Made by a program: the position numbers and the translations under genes
Shown here: piece after piece, positions 45,506 to 54,692 of the stretch
Layout of the letters: each line of letters begins with the position of its first letter
How positions within the stretch are numbered: the stretch's first letter is position 1
Source of the DNA: Rhodonellum psychrophilum GCM71 = DSM 17998
GTDB lineage: Bacteria > Bacteroidota > Bacteroidia > Cytophagales > Cyclobacteriaceae
NCBI RefSeq assembly: GCF_000381545.1
Contig: NZ_KB906681.1
Coordinates: 62,001 to 126,000 of the forward strand
Direction of reading: 5' to 3'
Length of the DNA: 64,000 bases
The notes under the pieces: model-generated
What the model saw: only the letters and a program-made list of their open reading frames with translations
What the model was told of the DNA's origin: nothing
Database searches by the model: none

Positions 45506-45762
45506 CCTCTTCTTATTCTAAAATTTATTTATCCTTTTGAATCAAATATTACCTAATTTAACAAACCAAACATCATTTCAAGCACCAAAAAAAGGCCGAA
45601 GATGAGAGAAAACCTAAGTAATACCCTATATTAATTGTGATGCCTTCCATATATTTTGTATAAATGGAGTAATTTTGGAAATAAATATAATAAAGTAATA
45701 TCAATTCATCGGACTTCACCCAAATCCCAAATGATAAAAACATCAATCACCTAAGATAATAT

Positions 45763-46512
45763 ATGCGAAAAACGAATTTCATATACATTATTATGACACT
45801 TCAATTCTTGTTGATGGTCTCCTTCAAAGGGATGGGACAGGGGATTGAACAATTGGATCTTGGCAAAAATCTGGAAGATCAACTCCTCCCATTGGAAGAA
45901 ATCATCAGCAAAACGTTGGATTTCAGCCCCAAATTGGATTATCAGGATGCACTGATAGAAAAAGCAGAGTACCAAGTGGAACTTACCAAAAGACTTTGGC
46001 AAAACAATGTTTTCGGATTTGCAAACTATTCTGCTGGTGATCAAAGGATCATCACAGGGGACAGTTTTAATCCTGGTGGTGCGGCCTCGACTTCACTCGT
46101 AAACGGCTACAGGGCAGGCTTGCAAGTGAATGTACCCTTGTTTGAATTCATGGGAAGAAAATCAAGGATCAAGCTATTTGAAGAAGAAAAAAAGGCCGTA
46201 GTATTCCAGAAGAATGAAATGGAGTTTGAACTGAGACGGCTCGTAACTTTGGAATATTTCAAACTGCTCGGCGCCTACGAACTTTTGAAAATCCGAAGTG
46301 AGGGACAGGAAGCGTTGAAAACAAATTACATCATTGCCGAAAAGGAATTTAAAGATGGAATCATCCCTATTGGGGAACTGTCCCGTCTGACGGACGTATT
46401 GGCCCAATCCAGATCTTACTACTCGGATGCCAAATTTGAATTTCTCGAAAGGTACCACAATCTCGCGGCGCTGGCCGGCTTGGCTCCTCACAACTTATTA
46501 AAAAATCAATAG
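45763..46512 (+). CDS. Half-size TolC-like outer-membrane protein
   Basis: 249 aa. Signal peptide about 1-26 (ending GMGQ). The rest fits a single outer-membrane-efflux (OEP/TolC) repeat: PLEEIISKTLDFSPKLDYQDALIEKA helix start (given in part as LDYQDALIEKAEYQVELTK), a beta-strand pair FGFANYSAG...GYRAGLQVNVPLFE, and a long returning coiled coil to ALAGLAPHNL. Canonical TolC has two such repeats in about 450 residues. It heads the polysaccharide operon, two bases before the chain-length protein, so it may form the outer-membrane exit in place of a Wza-type channel (inference). Confidence 0.85.
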   Translation: MRKTNFIYIIMTLQFLLMVSFKGMGQGIEQLDLGKNLEDQLLPLEEIISKTLDFSPKLDYQDALIEKAEYQVELTKRLWQNNVFGFANYSAGDQRIITGDSFNPGGAASTSLVNGYRAGLQVNVPLFEFMGRKSRIKLFEEEKKAVVFQKNEMEFELRRLVTLEYFKLLGAYELLKIRSEGQEALKTNYIIAEKEFKDGIIPIGELSRLTDVLAQSRSYYSDAKFEFLERYHNLAALAGLAPHNLLKNQ

Positions 46513-46514
46513 CT

Positions 46515-48695
46515 GTGAATTTAATCAGGATCATCAAATTATTAGTCAGAAAAAAATTCATCATCGTCTTTTTCCCACTGACAGTAGCCCTATTGGCATT
46601 TCTACTCAATAGAAACAATCCAAAGGAATACCAATCCGGAATGATCTTCAACACCGGGATTGCCTCTGGGACGAATCTTTCGAGTATGTCCAATAGCCGG
46701 GTGGATTATTTTGCGGTAAACAATGCTTTCGATAACCTGACCACCATTCTTCAATCCAGGGAAACCCTGGAAGATGTTGCCATCAGCTTGCTGGCACTTC
46801 ACCTGTCATTGGACAGTCCAGATCCCTACATCATTTCCAAAGAAAATTTCAATAAACTCAGAGAGGAACATTTATCTCCCGCCGTAGTCGCTGAATTGAC
46901 CAAAACAAAGGAGATAAAAACGATTGAGGAAAAAATCAGGATTGACTATTATAACCAGGAGCCAAACGACCTCAAAGTTTTACTCCAGAAATCCAAAACC
47001 TTTTACAACATCGACGCCATCAAGGCGAACATGACTTTTTCCAGAAAAGGAAACAGTGACATGTTGGAAATCATCTACCGTTCCAATGATCCGGGTGTTT
47101 GTTTGTCCACCCTTTCGCTCTTGGCCGATATCTTCAAGGTAAAATATAGCTCAACCCGTAATTTCGAAGCAGGTGGGATTATCGAATATTTTATCGCCGA
47201 ATTGGAAAAAGCAAAGATGCGGCTCAACAATGCCGAAGAAACCCTCAAAAACTACTCCCAGGAAAATCAAATCATCAACTACGAAGAGCAGACAAAATTC
47301 ATCTCCGAGGGCAAGGAGGAATTGGAGAAAGATATCTACAAAGTTAAAATGGAGCTAGAATCCTCCACCAAAGCCTTGGCGGAAATCTCCGTTTCCATGG
47401 ATGAGACGGCCGCCAAATACCTCAATGGAGAAGGCATCATGCGGCAAATGAAGGAAATTGCGCAATTGACCACCGCCATCACGACTATTTCCCTGCGCGA
47501 ATCCAGTCCAAAAAACATCAAAACCTTGGATTCCCTGCAGCAAGTCCAGGACAACATGAGGGCAGGAATGATCAATACTGCAGACGAGTATTACTCCAGA
47601 AGCTACTCTAAAGAGATTCTTCCCCGACTGACAGTCCTGTCCGAATATTTGAAATACGTATTGGAAATAGACAAAAACAAAGCAAAACTCGAGGTACTCC
47701 TCACACAAAGGCTCTATTTCATCGACCTTTTCAGTGAATTTGCCCCCGTGGGCTTCAACCTGAGCAAAATGGCACGGGAAATCCAAATTGCCGAACAAGA
47801 ATACCTGAGCATCCTGCATGGACTCAACCAAGCCAAAATTCACAAAAGCAATTCAGAACTCTTCGGAAACCTGAGTCTTTTGGACCGCCCCTTCTATCCT
47901 TTAAACCCCAAAGGATCCAAAATGGCGATGGTCCTCATCGCAGGTTTTATGGTATCCCTTCTCTTTGTGGTCGGCACGATCGTAGGACTTGAAATCATGG
48001 ACAGAAAAATCAAAACGCCTTCTTCCATTCAGGAAGCGACCAATCTAAAACTTCTGGGAGTCATTTCTTCACCGATCCAAAACAAAAAAATCCTACAGGA
48101 AGACCTCCAACAAAAACTCCTCAACCTGCTTTCCAACAACCTCAACATCGCCCTAAACAAAAGCAATACCGAGGCCAAGAACCTTATCTTCCTCACCAGC
48201 ACCCGTACCCAGGACAATATGAATGAGGCGGGACTTTTTGTTTCCAAGGCACTCCAAAAATTAACTGACAAAGTGATTTATTATTATTTCACCGAGTCAA
48301 ATGACACACCTGAGCTCACTGAGAACGAAGAATCTAAAATCTTTGCCCGCAAATATGACCCCATAGGAAATCAAGTCATCCAAGAGCTGAGGCAAAACCT
48401 GAAAGAACAGGATGGCGTCATTGTACGGATACCAGAGTTTGAAAATGCCGTGCTGAATACGTTTTCCTCCATTGTACCTTCCATCGTTATCTTAATGGTC
48501 AATGCTGATCAGGCTTGGGGTTTTCATGACAAAGCAGCCTTGGATTTCATCAAGGAAACTTTTCCCAAGTCAGAAATTTATACCGTGGGTACAGACATGA
48601 ATGTCAATTATATGGAAGAGGTAATTTCTGAAGTCCCAAAGAATAGAGGAAAGTTGCGGGTTTGGGTAAAAGGCCTTATCACCCTAAATAAATAA
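46515..48695 (+). CDS. Polysaccharide co-polymerase (Wzz/GumC-like) with degenerate kinase domain
   Basis: 726 aa inner-membrane chain-length/export protein. First membrane helix about 15-33, a long periplasmic coiled-coil region (about 60-470), second helix about 477-500 (MAMVLIAGFMVSLLFVVGTI), then a cytoplasmic domain at the place of the BY-type tyrosine kinase. There the strand NLIFLTSTRTQ (556-566) leads into a helix without the GxxGxGKT Walker A loop, and no VLLIDxD or tyrosine cluster follows; the ATPase is therefore dead. GTG start two bases after the TolC-like gene's stop. It should set chain length and bridge to the outer membrane; regulation by tyrosine phosphorylation is unlikely here. 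Confidence 0.88.
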   Translation: MNLIRIIKLLVRKKFIIVFFPLTVALLAFLLNRNNPKEYQSGMIFNTGIASGTNLSSMSNSRVDYFAVNNAFDNLTTILQSRETLEDVAISLLALHLSLDSPDPYIISKENFNKLREEHLSPAVVAELTKTKEIKTIEEKIRIDYYNQEPNDLKVLLQKSKTFYNIDAIKANMTFSRKGNSDMLEIIYRSNDPGVCLSTLSLLADIFKVKYSSTRNFEAGGIIEYFIAELEKAKMRLNNAEETLKNYSQENQIINYEEQTKFISEGKEELEKDIYKVKMELESSTKALAEISVSMDETAAKYLNGEGIMRQMKEIAQLTTAITTISLRESSPKNIKTLDSLQQVQDNMRAGMINTADEYYSRSYSKEILPRLTVLSEYLKYVLEIDKNKAKLEVLLTQRLYFIDLFSEFAPVGFNLSKMAREIQIAEQEYLSILHGLNQAKIHKSNSELFGNLSLLDRPFYPLNPKGSKMAMVLIAGFMVSLLFVVGTIVGLEIMDRKIKTPSSIQEATNLKLLGVISSPIQNKKILQEDLQQKLLNLLSNNLNIALNKSNTEAKNLIFLTSTRTQDNMNEAGLFVSKALQKLTDKVIYYYFTESNDTPELTENEESKIFARKYDPIGNQVIQELRQNLKEQDGVIVRIPEFENAVLNTFSSIVPSIVILMVNADQAWGFHDKAALDFIKETFPKSEIYTVGTDMNVNYMEEVISEVPKNRGKLRVWVKGLITLNK

Positions 48696-48697
48696 GT

Positions 48698-49882
48698 ATG
48701 AAAAAAACGATACTTTGTATTTCAATGACCCCTTGGAAAGGCGATTACCTCAAGTCAACCGTGGAATTGATGAAGGGCATTTCATCGGAATACGATGTAT
48801 GGTTTGTGGATTATCCATTCACGGTCAAGGACGTCTTGACAGGGATGCGAAAACCCAATAGCATGATCCCTTGGAAAAAAATAATGGGGATTGAAAATCG
48901 AATCGAGTCCTTTGACAACGGAACAAAAGAGGACAAGGTCAATATTTTCACAGCTCCACCGATCATTCCTTCTTTTTGGGCAAACAACGACCAAACATTT
49001 GAACGATTGAACAAAATCAATTATCGGATCATCTTGCGTAGCGTTCTCAAAACCATGAAAGGCCAGAATTCTTATCCGGATGCCATCATCACCGCATTCA
49101 ATCCCTTCACAAGCGTGGGGATCAAGGAATTTTTTCCCAATGTCCCCAATATCTATTACTGTTATGATGAAATAAGTGCTGCTCCTTGGCTCAAAAAACA
49201 TGGGGGAAAAATGGAGCGCAAACTGATGGAAGAGGTGGATGCCTGCGTTTTCACTTCCGATCATCTCGCCAAGATCAAAGGACTTGAAACCAAGATCAAT
49301 AAAGTCGTCAAAAACGGAGTGGACATAAAAGTTTTCGCGCCGTTTGTAAAGAAAGAGCTCACCTCAAACAGTCCAAAAACAATAGGTTATGTGGGTACCA
49401 TTGATGATCGTTTTGATACCGTTTTGATCAAATCAGTAGTGGAAAAAATGCCCAATTGCCATTTTTTAATGGTCGGCAGGGTATTGGATCAGACTGTCGT
49501 CGAGCAACTCGAAGGCTTCCCCAATGTGATGTTCAAACCTGCAGTCGCCATTACGGAGGTGCCTGGCATTATGCAAACACTGGATATTGCCATCATCCCA
49601 TACGTAAAGAACAAATTCACCATTTCCATTTACCCCCTTAAGATCAATGAATACCTGGCAATAGGCTTGCCTGTCATCATGACTTCGTTTTCTGACCTGC
49701 CCGAATTTGAGGACTTGGTGAAGATTGCCGACAGACCAGATACTTTTGTTGCAGCCATTGAAGAATTACTGGAAAAAGATAGCCCAGCCTTGATCGAAAA
49801 AAGGCAGGCTTTTGCAGCGGAAAATTCTTGGCAGAAAAAAGCAAGCGAGTTGATTTCCATTCTCAGGCAGTTTACCGATTAA
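48698..49882 (+). CDS. Group 1 glycosyltransferase (GT4-like)
   Basis: 394 aa cytoplasmic GT-B enzyme. N-terminal half (about 1-180) is an acceptor domain with IYYCYDEISAAPWLKKHGG and DACVFTSDHLAKIK. C-terminal donor domain (about 215-390) opens with TIGYVGTIDDRFDTVLI and contains FLMVGRVL, VMFKPAV and ISIYPLKINEYLAIGLPVI, the place of the EX7E motif in GT4 enzymes. Similar proteins transfer hexoses in exopolysaccharide repeat units. It starts two bases after the chain-length protein. Confidence 0.9.
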   Translation: MKKTILCISMTPWKGDYLKSTVELMKGISSEYDVWFVDYPFTVKDVLTGMRKPNSMIPWKKIMGIENRIESFDNGTKEDKVNIFTAPPIIPSFWANNDQTFERLNKINYRIILRSVLKTMKGQNSYPDAIITAFNPFTSVGIKEFFPNVPNIYYCYDEISAAPWLKKHGGKMERKLMEEVDACVFTSDHLAKIKGLETKINKVVKNGVDIKVFAPFVKKELTSNSPKTIGYVGTIDDRFDTVLIKSVVEKMPNCHFLMVGRVLDQTVVEQLEGFPNVMFKPAVAITEVPGIMQTLDIAIIPYVKNKFTISIYPLKINEYLAIGLPVIMTSFSDLPEFEDLVKIADRPDTFVAAIEELLEKDSPALIEKRQAFAAENSWQKKASELISILRQFTD

Positions 49883-49952
49883 GCAACTGGCCTTACCAAA
49901 AAACATATCGCAAAACAGCAAGGCCATCCTTGAATATTTACTTTGGGGATCC

Positions 49953-51344
49953 TTGGCCATTGTTTTTGGCTTGCTGGTCGCCAAGGCGCAATTCATTGGA
50001 ATTGGATTGATCTTCATCATCATTCCCTTGTTGATTGTGATGTATTTCATTTTCCAATACCCACTTTTCGGTCTGTTTTTGGCATTCAACTTGGCTTTTG
50101 TGGGAAATGGCTTGTCTAGATACATTCCGATCCCTTTTGGGCTTCTCTTGGATGCCGTTATTTTCGTCAGTGTTTTTCTTTCACTTGTCAAAAGCGATCC
50201 TTCAGGAAGACAATCCTTAAACTCCGCCCCATTTTATGTATTCTTTGTTTGGTTTGTTTATACGACCCTCCAGGTTCTGAATCCGCAGGCAGTAAGCTTG
50301 ACTGCTTGGTTCTATGCTGTCAGGGGCACCTCCTTCAACTTTCTGTTTATCATCATCATCTGCCTGATTTATCTCAAAGACAAAAAGCATCTTGAAATAT
50401 TTCTCTACACCTGGTTGGCTTGGTCTGTCCTTGCCGTCCTCTGGGGGCTGAAACAAAAAATGATAGGATTGGATGGCGCTGAAAATGCGTGGCTTGCTGC
50501 AGGGAACGCCTCCACCCATATTCTGCATGGGAAATTGCGGGTGTTTTCTTTTTTTTCCGACGCTGGCCAATTTGGTGCTTCGATGGCTCAGGCAGCATTG
50601 GTATTTGCAATCATTGCAATCGGTCCCGGGTCCAAAACAAAAAAAATACTCTTTGGTTTGGGTGGACTTCTTTGCCTGTATGGCATGTTGATCTCTGGGA
50701 CCAGAGGAGCACTGATCGTACCTGCGGGAGGTGGCTTTGTTTATCTTTTGGTAAACAAAAACTTTAAGGTTTTGATCCTTGGGGCTATTGTCGCTGCTTC
50801 CGCTTTTGGCGTACTCAAGTACACCTATATTGGACAGGGAAACTATGATATTCAAAGATTAAGGAGTGCGTTGGACCCTGAGGATGCCTCATTAAATGTA
50901 AGAAAGGACAATCAGAAGATATTCGCCAAATACTTGGCCGACAAACCCTTCGGGGGAGGTATTGGCTCGGCCGGATATTTTGGATTGAGATTCAGTCCCG
51001 ACACCTTGTTGGCAAACACGCCAACAGACAGCTGGTATGTGAGGATTTGGGCCGAAACAGGAATCGTTGGACTCGTCATCCATGTAGCGGGTATTTTGAT
51101 CATTTTAGGTCTTGGCTTTTTCAAGATATTCAACATAGACGACCCTGGTTTGAGAAATACCATGGGGGCCCTTCTTGCAGGTTTAACGGGAATCGTATTG
51201 GCCAGCTACGGCAATTCCATCATTGGGCAATATCCTTCCAATATCATCTGTTTTATCTCAATTCCTTTGATATGGAAAGCGTATCTCTGGGATACCAAAC
51301 CGGATGAACCGCAAGACCAAACCAAAGCCAGCCATTCTTCTTGA
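49953..51344 (+). CDS. O-antigen ligase/polymerase-like membrane protein
   Basis: 463 aa or more. About eleven membrane segments with the Wzy_C/O-antigen-ligase pattern: a large loop around 305-370 with NVRKDNQKIFAKYLADKPFG, GGGIGSAGYFG and ADT-SWYVRIWAETGIVGLVIH. It probably polymerises or ligates the repeat units at the outer face of the inner membrane. No ATG is available near the start. I give TTG 49953, but the frame is open back into the preceding gene and reads as plausible protein (ISQNSKAILEYLLWGSLAIV), so a non-ATG start near 49878-49890 is likely. Confidence 0.87.
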   Translation: MAIVFGLLVAKAQFIGIGLIFIIIPLLIVMYFIFQYPLFGLFLAFNLAFVGNGLSRYIPIPFGLLLDAVIFVSVFLSLVKSDPSGRQSLNSAPFYVFFVWFVYTTLQVLNPQAVSLTAWFYAVRGTSFNFLFIIIICLIYLKDKKHLEIFLYTWLAWSVLAVLWGLKQKMIGLDGAENAWLAAGNASTHILHGKLRVFSFFSDAGQFGASMAQAALVFAIIAIGPGSKTKKILFGLGGLLCLYGMLISGTRGALIVPAGGGFVYLLVNKNFKVLILGAIVAASAFGVLKYTYIGQGNYDIQRLRSALDPEDASLNVRKDNQKIFAKYLADKPFGGGIGSAGYFGLRFSPDTLLANTPTDSWYVRIWAETGIVGLVIHVAGILIILGLGFFKIFNIDDPGLRNTMGALLAGLTGIVLASYGNSIIGQYPSNIICFISIPLIWKAYLWDTKPDEPQDQTKASHSS

Positions 51345-51384
51345 CACCTTTTCAACACAAAAGATCTGTTTTAACATTCCTGAC

Positions 51385-53061
51385 ATGCTTTATTTTTACA
51401 AAAACATTTTCAATCCATTGTTATTTACGGTGGTTTTGGCGTGCTTTTGTTCGGGAGAAACCAAAGCTCAAAAAGTGTTTTTTGTCAACCCCTCTACAAA
51501 CAAAATTCTGGTCATTGATCCTATTTCTTTTCAGGACATTGCTCCCGGAGACAGCATCATCTTGATGGCGGGTACCTATTCCCAAATTTTGATCAGGAAT
51601 CTAAGGGGCGATAAAAATTCACCCATTGTGATCGTGAATAAAGGGGGACCTGTTGTTCTTTCAGAAGGAATCAATTATGGCATAGCGATAAGAAATTCGA
51701 AGTACCTAAAGATAATAGGGAAAAATTCCAACCAAAATGCGCCCAATGAAAAAGGAATTTCCATTCGGGATGTCTCCAACGGGAACGGGATATCACTGGA
51801 GGACGGAACCAGTCAAATCGAGATTTCAGGCATCGGTTTATACAATATCGCCAAGTCTGGAATTATGGCAAAATCAGATTCAAACTGTCAAAACGATTCA
51901 TTCTTGAGGGAAAATTTTATTTTTGAAGGCCTTATCATCAGCAACTGTGTTTTTGATGCCATTGGGGACGAAGGGATGTATATCGGCAGCTCCTTCTACC
52001 ATGGTCGTACCTGGGATTGTGATGGTGGAATTAAACCTGTATTGGAACACCTTATGCAGGATGTCAAAATCCATGACAATATCCTGAACAACATCGGCAA
52101 AGATGCCATTCAAGTGAGCTCTACACCATCAAATTGCCAGATTTTCAACAATCGGGTAACCCTAGACAGCCAAGAAATGTCCTTCGGGCAAATGAGTGGG
52201 ATCCTGATCGGTGGGGGCAGTGTTTGTGAGGTCTTCAACAATTTCATCGCGGACGGGATGGGTTCAGGCATTGAGGTATTCGGAAACTCCGGCAATGTCA
52301 TCTATAACAATGTGATCGTGAATCCGGGCAGCCAACTCTTTCCGGAATCCTCCCCACAGAATTTCCCGAAACATGGGATTTACGTCAAAAACATTACCGG
52401 TGAAAGTATTTTCGATATCCGCATTTTCAACAATACCCTAATCGCTCCCAAGACAAGCGGGATCAATTCTCCTGATGCTCTAGGAAACAAAACCATTATA
52501 CAAAACAATGTGATTGTAAATCCAGGGGTTTTCCCCATCGTGGCCAACCGGGCATTCATCGACCTGAATAAGTCTTCCTCCATCGAATATTCAAGGGCAA
52601 ATCTATTCAGCAATGCCATTGATTCGCTCTTTTTCGAATCCTCCGAAAATTATGATTTTAGACAAACCTTCCGTTCTCCGCTGATCAACTCGGGACTGCC
52701 GATTGCGGGATTTGATTTGAACTTCGACCATGATCAGCTTCCCCGACCAAAAAACGGAAAAATGGATATGGGAGCCTTTGAATACCAAGAAATTTACAAG
52801 CTGAACAATGCTTTCGGAAGCTTAAAAATCTATCCCAATCCCTCCTCGGATTACCTGAACATGAAGTACCTAAACATTCGGGAAAACGCAGGTACCATCG
52901 CATTGATCAATACCAATGGTGTTATTTTATTTCAGGAAAAATTTCAGGATGAATACAGCTTAGACAGAATTTTGGACCTCCGCCAATTCCCAAATGGCCT
53001 GTATATCTTGAAGATAGACACAAAAACAACCAGTCTGAGCCATCTTCTATTCAAAAATTAA
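51385..53061 (+). CDS. T9SS-exported right-handed beta-helix protein
   Basis: 558 aa from the ATG at 51385, which gives a good signal peptide (ending ETKAQ); an ATG at 51304 would overlap the previous gene and bury the signal. Residues about 35-470 form a parallel beta-helix of the NosD/pectate-lyase-like type, with repeating short turns such as NNIGKDAIQVSSTPSNCQIF, FNNFIADGMGSGIEVFGNSG and YNNVIVNPG. The last ~75 residues are a type A T9SS sorting domain (LKIYPNPSSDYLN ... FPNGLYILKI). So it is secreted to or beyond the cell surface, perhaps to bind or cleave the polysaccharide made here. Confidence 0.9.
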   Translation: MLYFYKNIFNPLLFTVVLACFCSGETKAQKVFFVNPSTNKILVIDPISFQDIAPGDSIILMAGTYSQILIRNLRGDKNSPIVIVNKGGPVVLSEGINYGIAIRNSKYLKIIGKNSNQNAPNEKGISIRDVSNGNGISLEDGTSQIEISGIGLYNIAKSGIMAKSDSNCQNDSFLRENFIFEGLIISNCVFDAIGDEGMYIGSSFYHGRTWDCDGGIKPVLEHLMQDVKIHDNILNNIGKDAIQVSSTPSNCQIFNNRVTLDSQEMSFGQMSGILIGGGSVCEVFNNFIADGMGSGIEVFGNSGNVIYNNVIVNPGSQLFPESSPQNFPKHGIYVKNITGESIFDIRIFNNTLIAPKTSGINSPDALGNKTIIQNNVIVNPGVFPIVANRAFIDLNKSSSIEYSRANLFSNAIDSLFFESSENYDFRQTFRSPLINSGLPIAGFDLNFDHDQLPRPKNGKMDMGAFEYQEIYKLNNAFGSLKIYPNPSSDYLNMKYLNIRENAGTIALINTNGVILFQEKFQDEYSLDRILDLRQFPNGLYILKIDTKTTSLSHLLFKN

Positions 53062-53072
53062 TTGAGTTTCAA

Positions 53073-54056
53073 ATGAAAAATTCGCTGAATCGACCACTTG
53101 TCAGTATAATAAGTGTAAATTTTAATCAGTTGAGCTGTACTTTGGCATTTTTGGAGTCAATATTCAAAATAAATTATGGCCCGTTTGAAATCATCGTGGT
53201 AGACAATGGATCAACGATCGATCCGGAAAAAGAAATAAAAACCAAGTACCCAGGGACAAAAGTCATCAAGAATAACAGAAACCTTGGCTTTGCGGCCGGC
53301 AACAATTCGGGGATCGCAGTTGCAAAAGGAAAATATTTACTTTTTCTCAACAACGACACCATCGTAGATCCTGATTTTCTACAACCCTTAGTGGATCTGT
53401 TCGAAAACAACAGTTCCATTGGCGCTTGTTCCCCCAAGATCAAGTACTTCGATAGAGACAATACCATTCAATGGGGCGGATCAAGCGGCATCAGTGAATT
53501 TACAATCAGGGGATTCGCCAGGGGTGGCCAAGAGCTGGATCTTGGACAATGCGATGACACCATCGAAACGGAGTTGGTTCATGGGTCGGCGATGATGGTT
53601 CCAAGGGAGGTCATTCTTGATGTGGGATTGATGCCAGATCTCTATTTCCTTTACTACGAAGAACATGATTGGATTGAAAGGATCAAGGCAAAGGGATACA
53701 AAATATATTTTGTCGGCAATTCCACGGTATATCATAAGGAATCCATGTCCATAGGAAAAAAAAGCCCGATAAAAACCTATTACCTCCACCGAGGCCGATT
53801 GATCTTCACAAGAAGAAACAGAAAAGGCTGGAAACGTACCATCAGCCTGATTTCCTTTGGGATCCTTTCTTTTCCCAAGGCAGTCCTGGCCTTTTCCCTC
53901 AAAGGGGAATTTGACCACCTTAAGGCTTTTTGGTCAGCATGCCTGTGGAACCTCAAGAACAGCAATGTTTCTGCCCAGCCTCAACTGGTCGCTAATGGAG
54001 ATGGAAGCTATTCGATCAAGAACGCAACAAGACAAGAAATTAAAATATTTACTTAA
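53073..54056 (+). CDS. Family 2 glycosyltransferase (rhamnosyltransferase-like)
   Basis: 327 aa cytoplasmic GT-A enzyme. Opening [48 protein letters not shown], metal-binding [15 protein letters not shown], then the [20 protein letters not shown] acceptor loop and [17 protein letters not shown]. This set is typical of dTDP-rhamnosyl- and related transferases of surface polysaccharides (WbbL-like). It begins 11 bases after the beta-helix gene and ends six bases before the acyltransferase. Donor sugar inferred only from family style. Confidence 0.92.
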   Translation: MKNSLNRPLVSIISVNFNQLSCTLAFLESIFKINYGPFEIIVVDNGSTIDPEKEIKTKYPGTKVIKNNRNLGFAAGNNSGIAVAKGKYLLFLNNDTIVDPDFLQPLVDLFENNSSIGACSPKIKYFDRDNTIQWGGSSGISEFTIRGFARGGQELDLGQCDDTIETELVHGSAMMVPREVILDVGLMPDLYFLYYEEHDWIERIKAKGYKIYFVGNSTVYHKESMSIGKKSPIKTYYLHRGRLIFTRRNRKGWKRTISLISFGILSFPKAVLAFSLKGEFDHLKAFWSACLWNLKNSNVSAQPQLVANGDGSYSIKNATRQEIKIFT

Positions 54057-54061
54057 AAATC

Positions 54062-54679
54062 ATGGTTTCAAAAATTTCAAGCATCCTTGGCAAGAAAAAG
54101 AAAGCCCTCGAAGAAGAAGGACTTCCCAGCCACCCACTTGCCTTGCTCAGCCTTCTCATTGGCGGATTCGTGGAGCTGTTGATGGCAAAATGGTATTTTC
54201 GAAACGCCAAAAAGTTGGGCTCCATGGTTTTGACTAAAAACAGGCCCAAAGTGGAAATCTATGGAAATGTGGAAATTGCAGATGGTGTTAAATTTTGGTC
54301 AAAATTTGACAGATGCAAGATTTTTGTCAAAAAAAATGCTTCTTTGACCATCGGGAAAGACACTTTCATCAATGGTGTCCATATCTCCGCTAGTACCTCC
54401 ATCACCATCGGTCACAATGTGGATATCGGACCTTATACCATAATTATGGACAATGATTTCCACGCCATCGGAAACCAGGATGCTTCCGAAATAAAGAAGG
54501 GTATAACCATTGAAGACCATGTATGGATCGCCATGAGGTGCATCATCATGAAAGGTGTCACCATAGGCAAAGGTGCCGTCGTCGCCTCAGGATCAGTCGT
54601 CACCAAGGACGTCGCACCCTATACAGTTGTCGGCGGAGTCCCTGCCAAATTCCTTAAAAACATCAATACTCCTCTCTGA
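54062..54679 (+). CDS. Hexapeptide-repeat acyltransferase
   Basis: 205 aa. N-terminal amphipathic or weakly hydrophobic segment (about 20-45, [20 protein letters not shown]), then a left-handed parallel beta-helix of hexapeptide repeats (about 65-195): [73 protein letters not shown] and [21 protein letters not shown]150-type catalytic His lies in the NDFHAIG loop. Probably an O- or N-acetyltransferase decorating the polysaccharide. Tightly packed with the flanking glycosyltransferases. Confidence 0.92.
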   Translation: MVSKISSILGKKKKALEEEGLPSHPLALLSLLIGGFVELLMAKWYFRNAKKLGSMVLTKNRPKVEIYGNVEIADGVKFWSKFDRCKIFVKKNASLTIGKDTFINGVHISASTSITIGHNVDIGPYTIIMDNDFHAIGNQDASEIKKGITIEDHVWIAMRCIIMKGVTIGKGAVVASGSVVTKDVAPYTVVGGVPAKFLKNINTPL

Positions 54680-54692
54680 AAACAAAAGTGAT

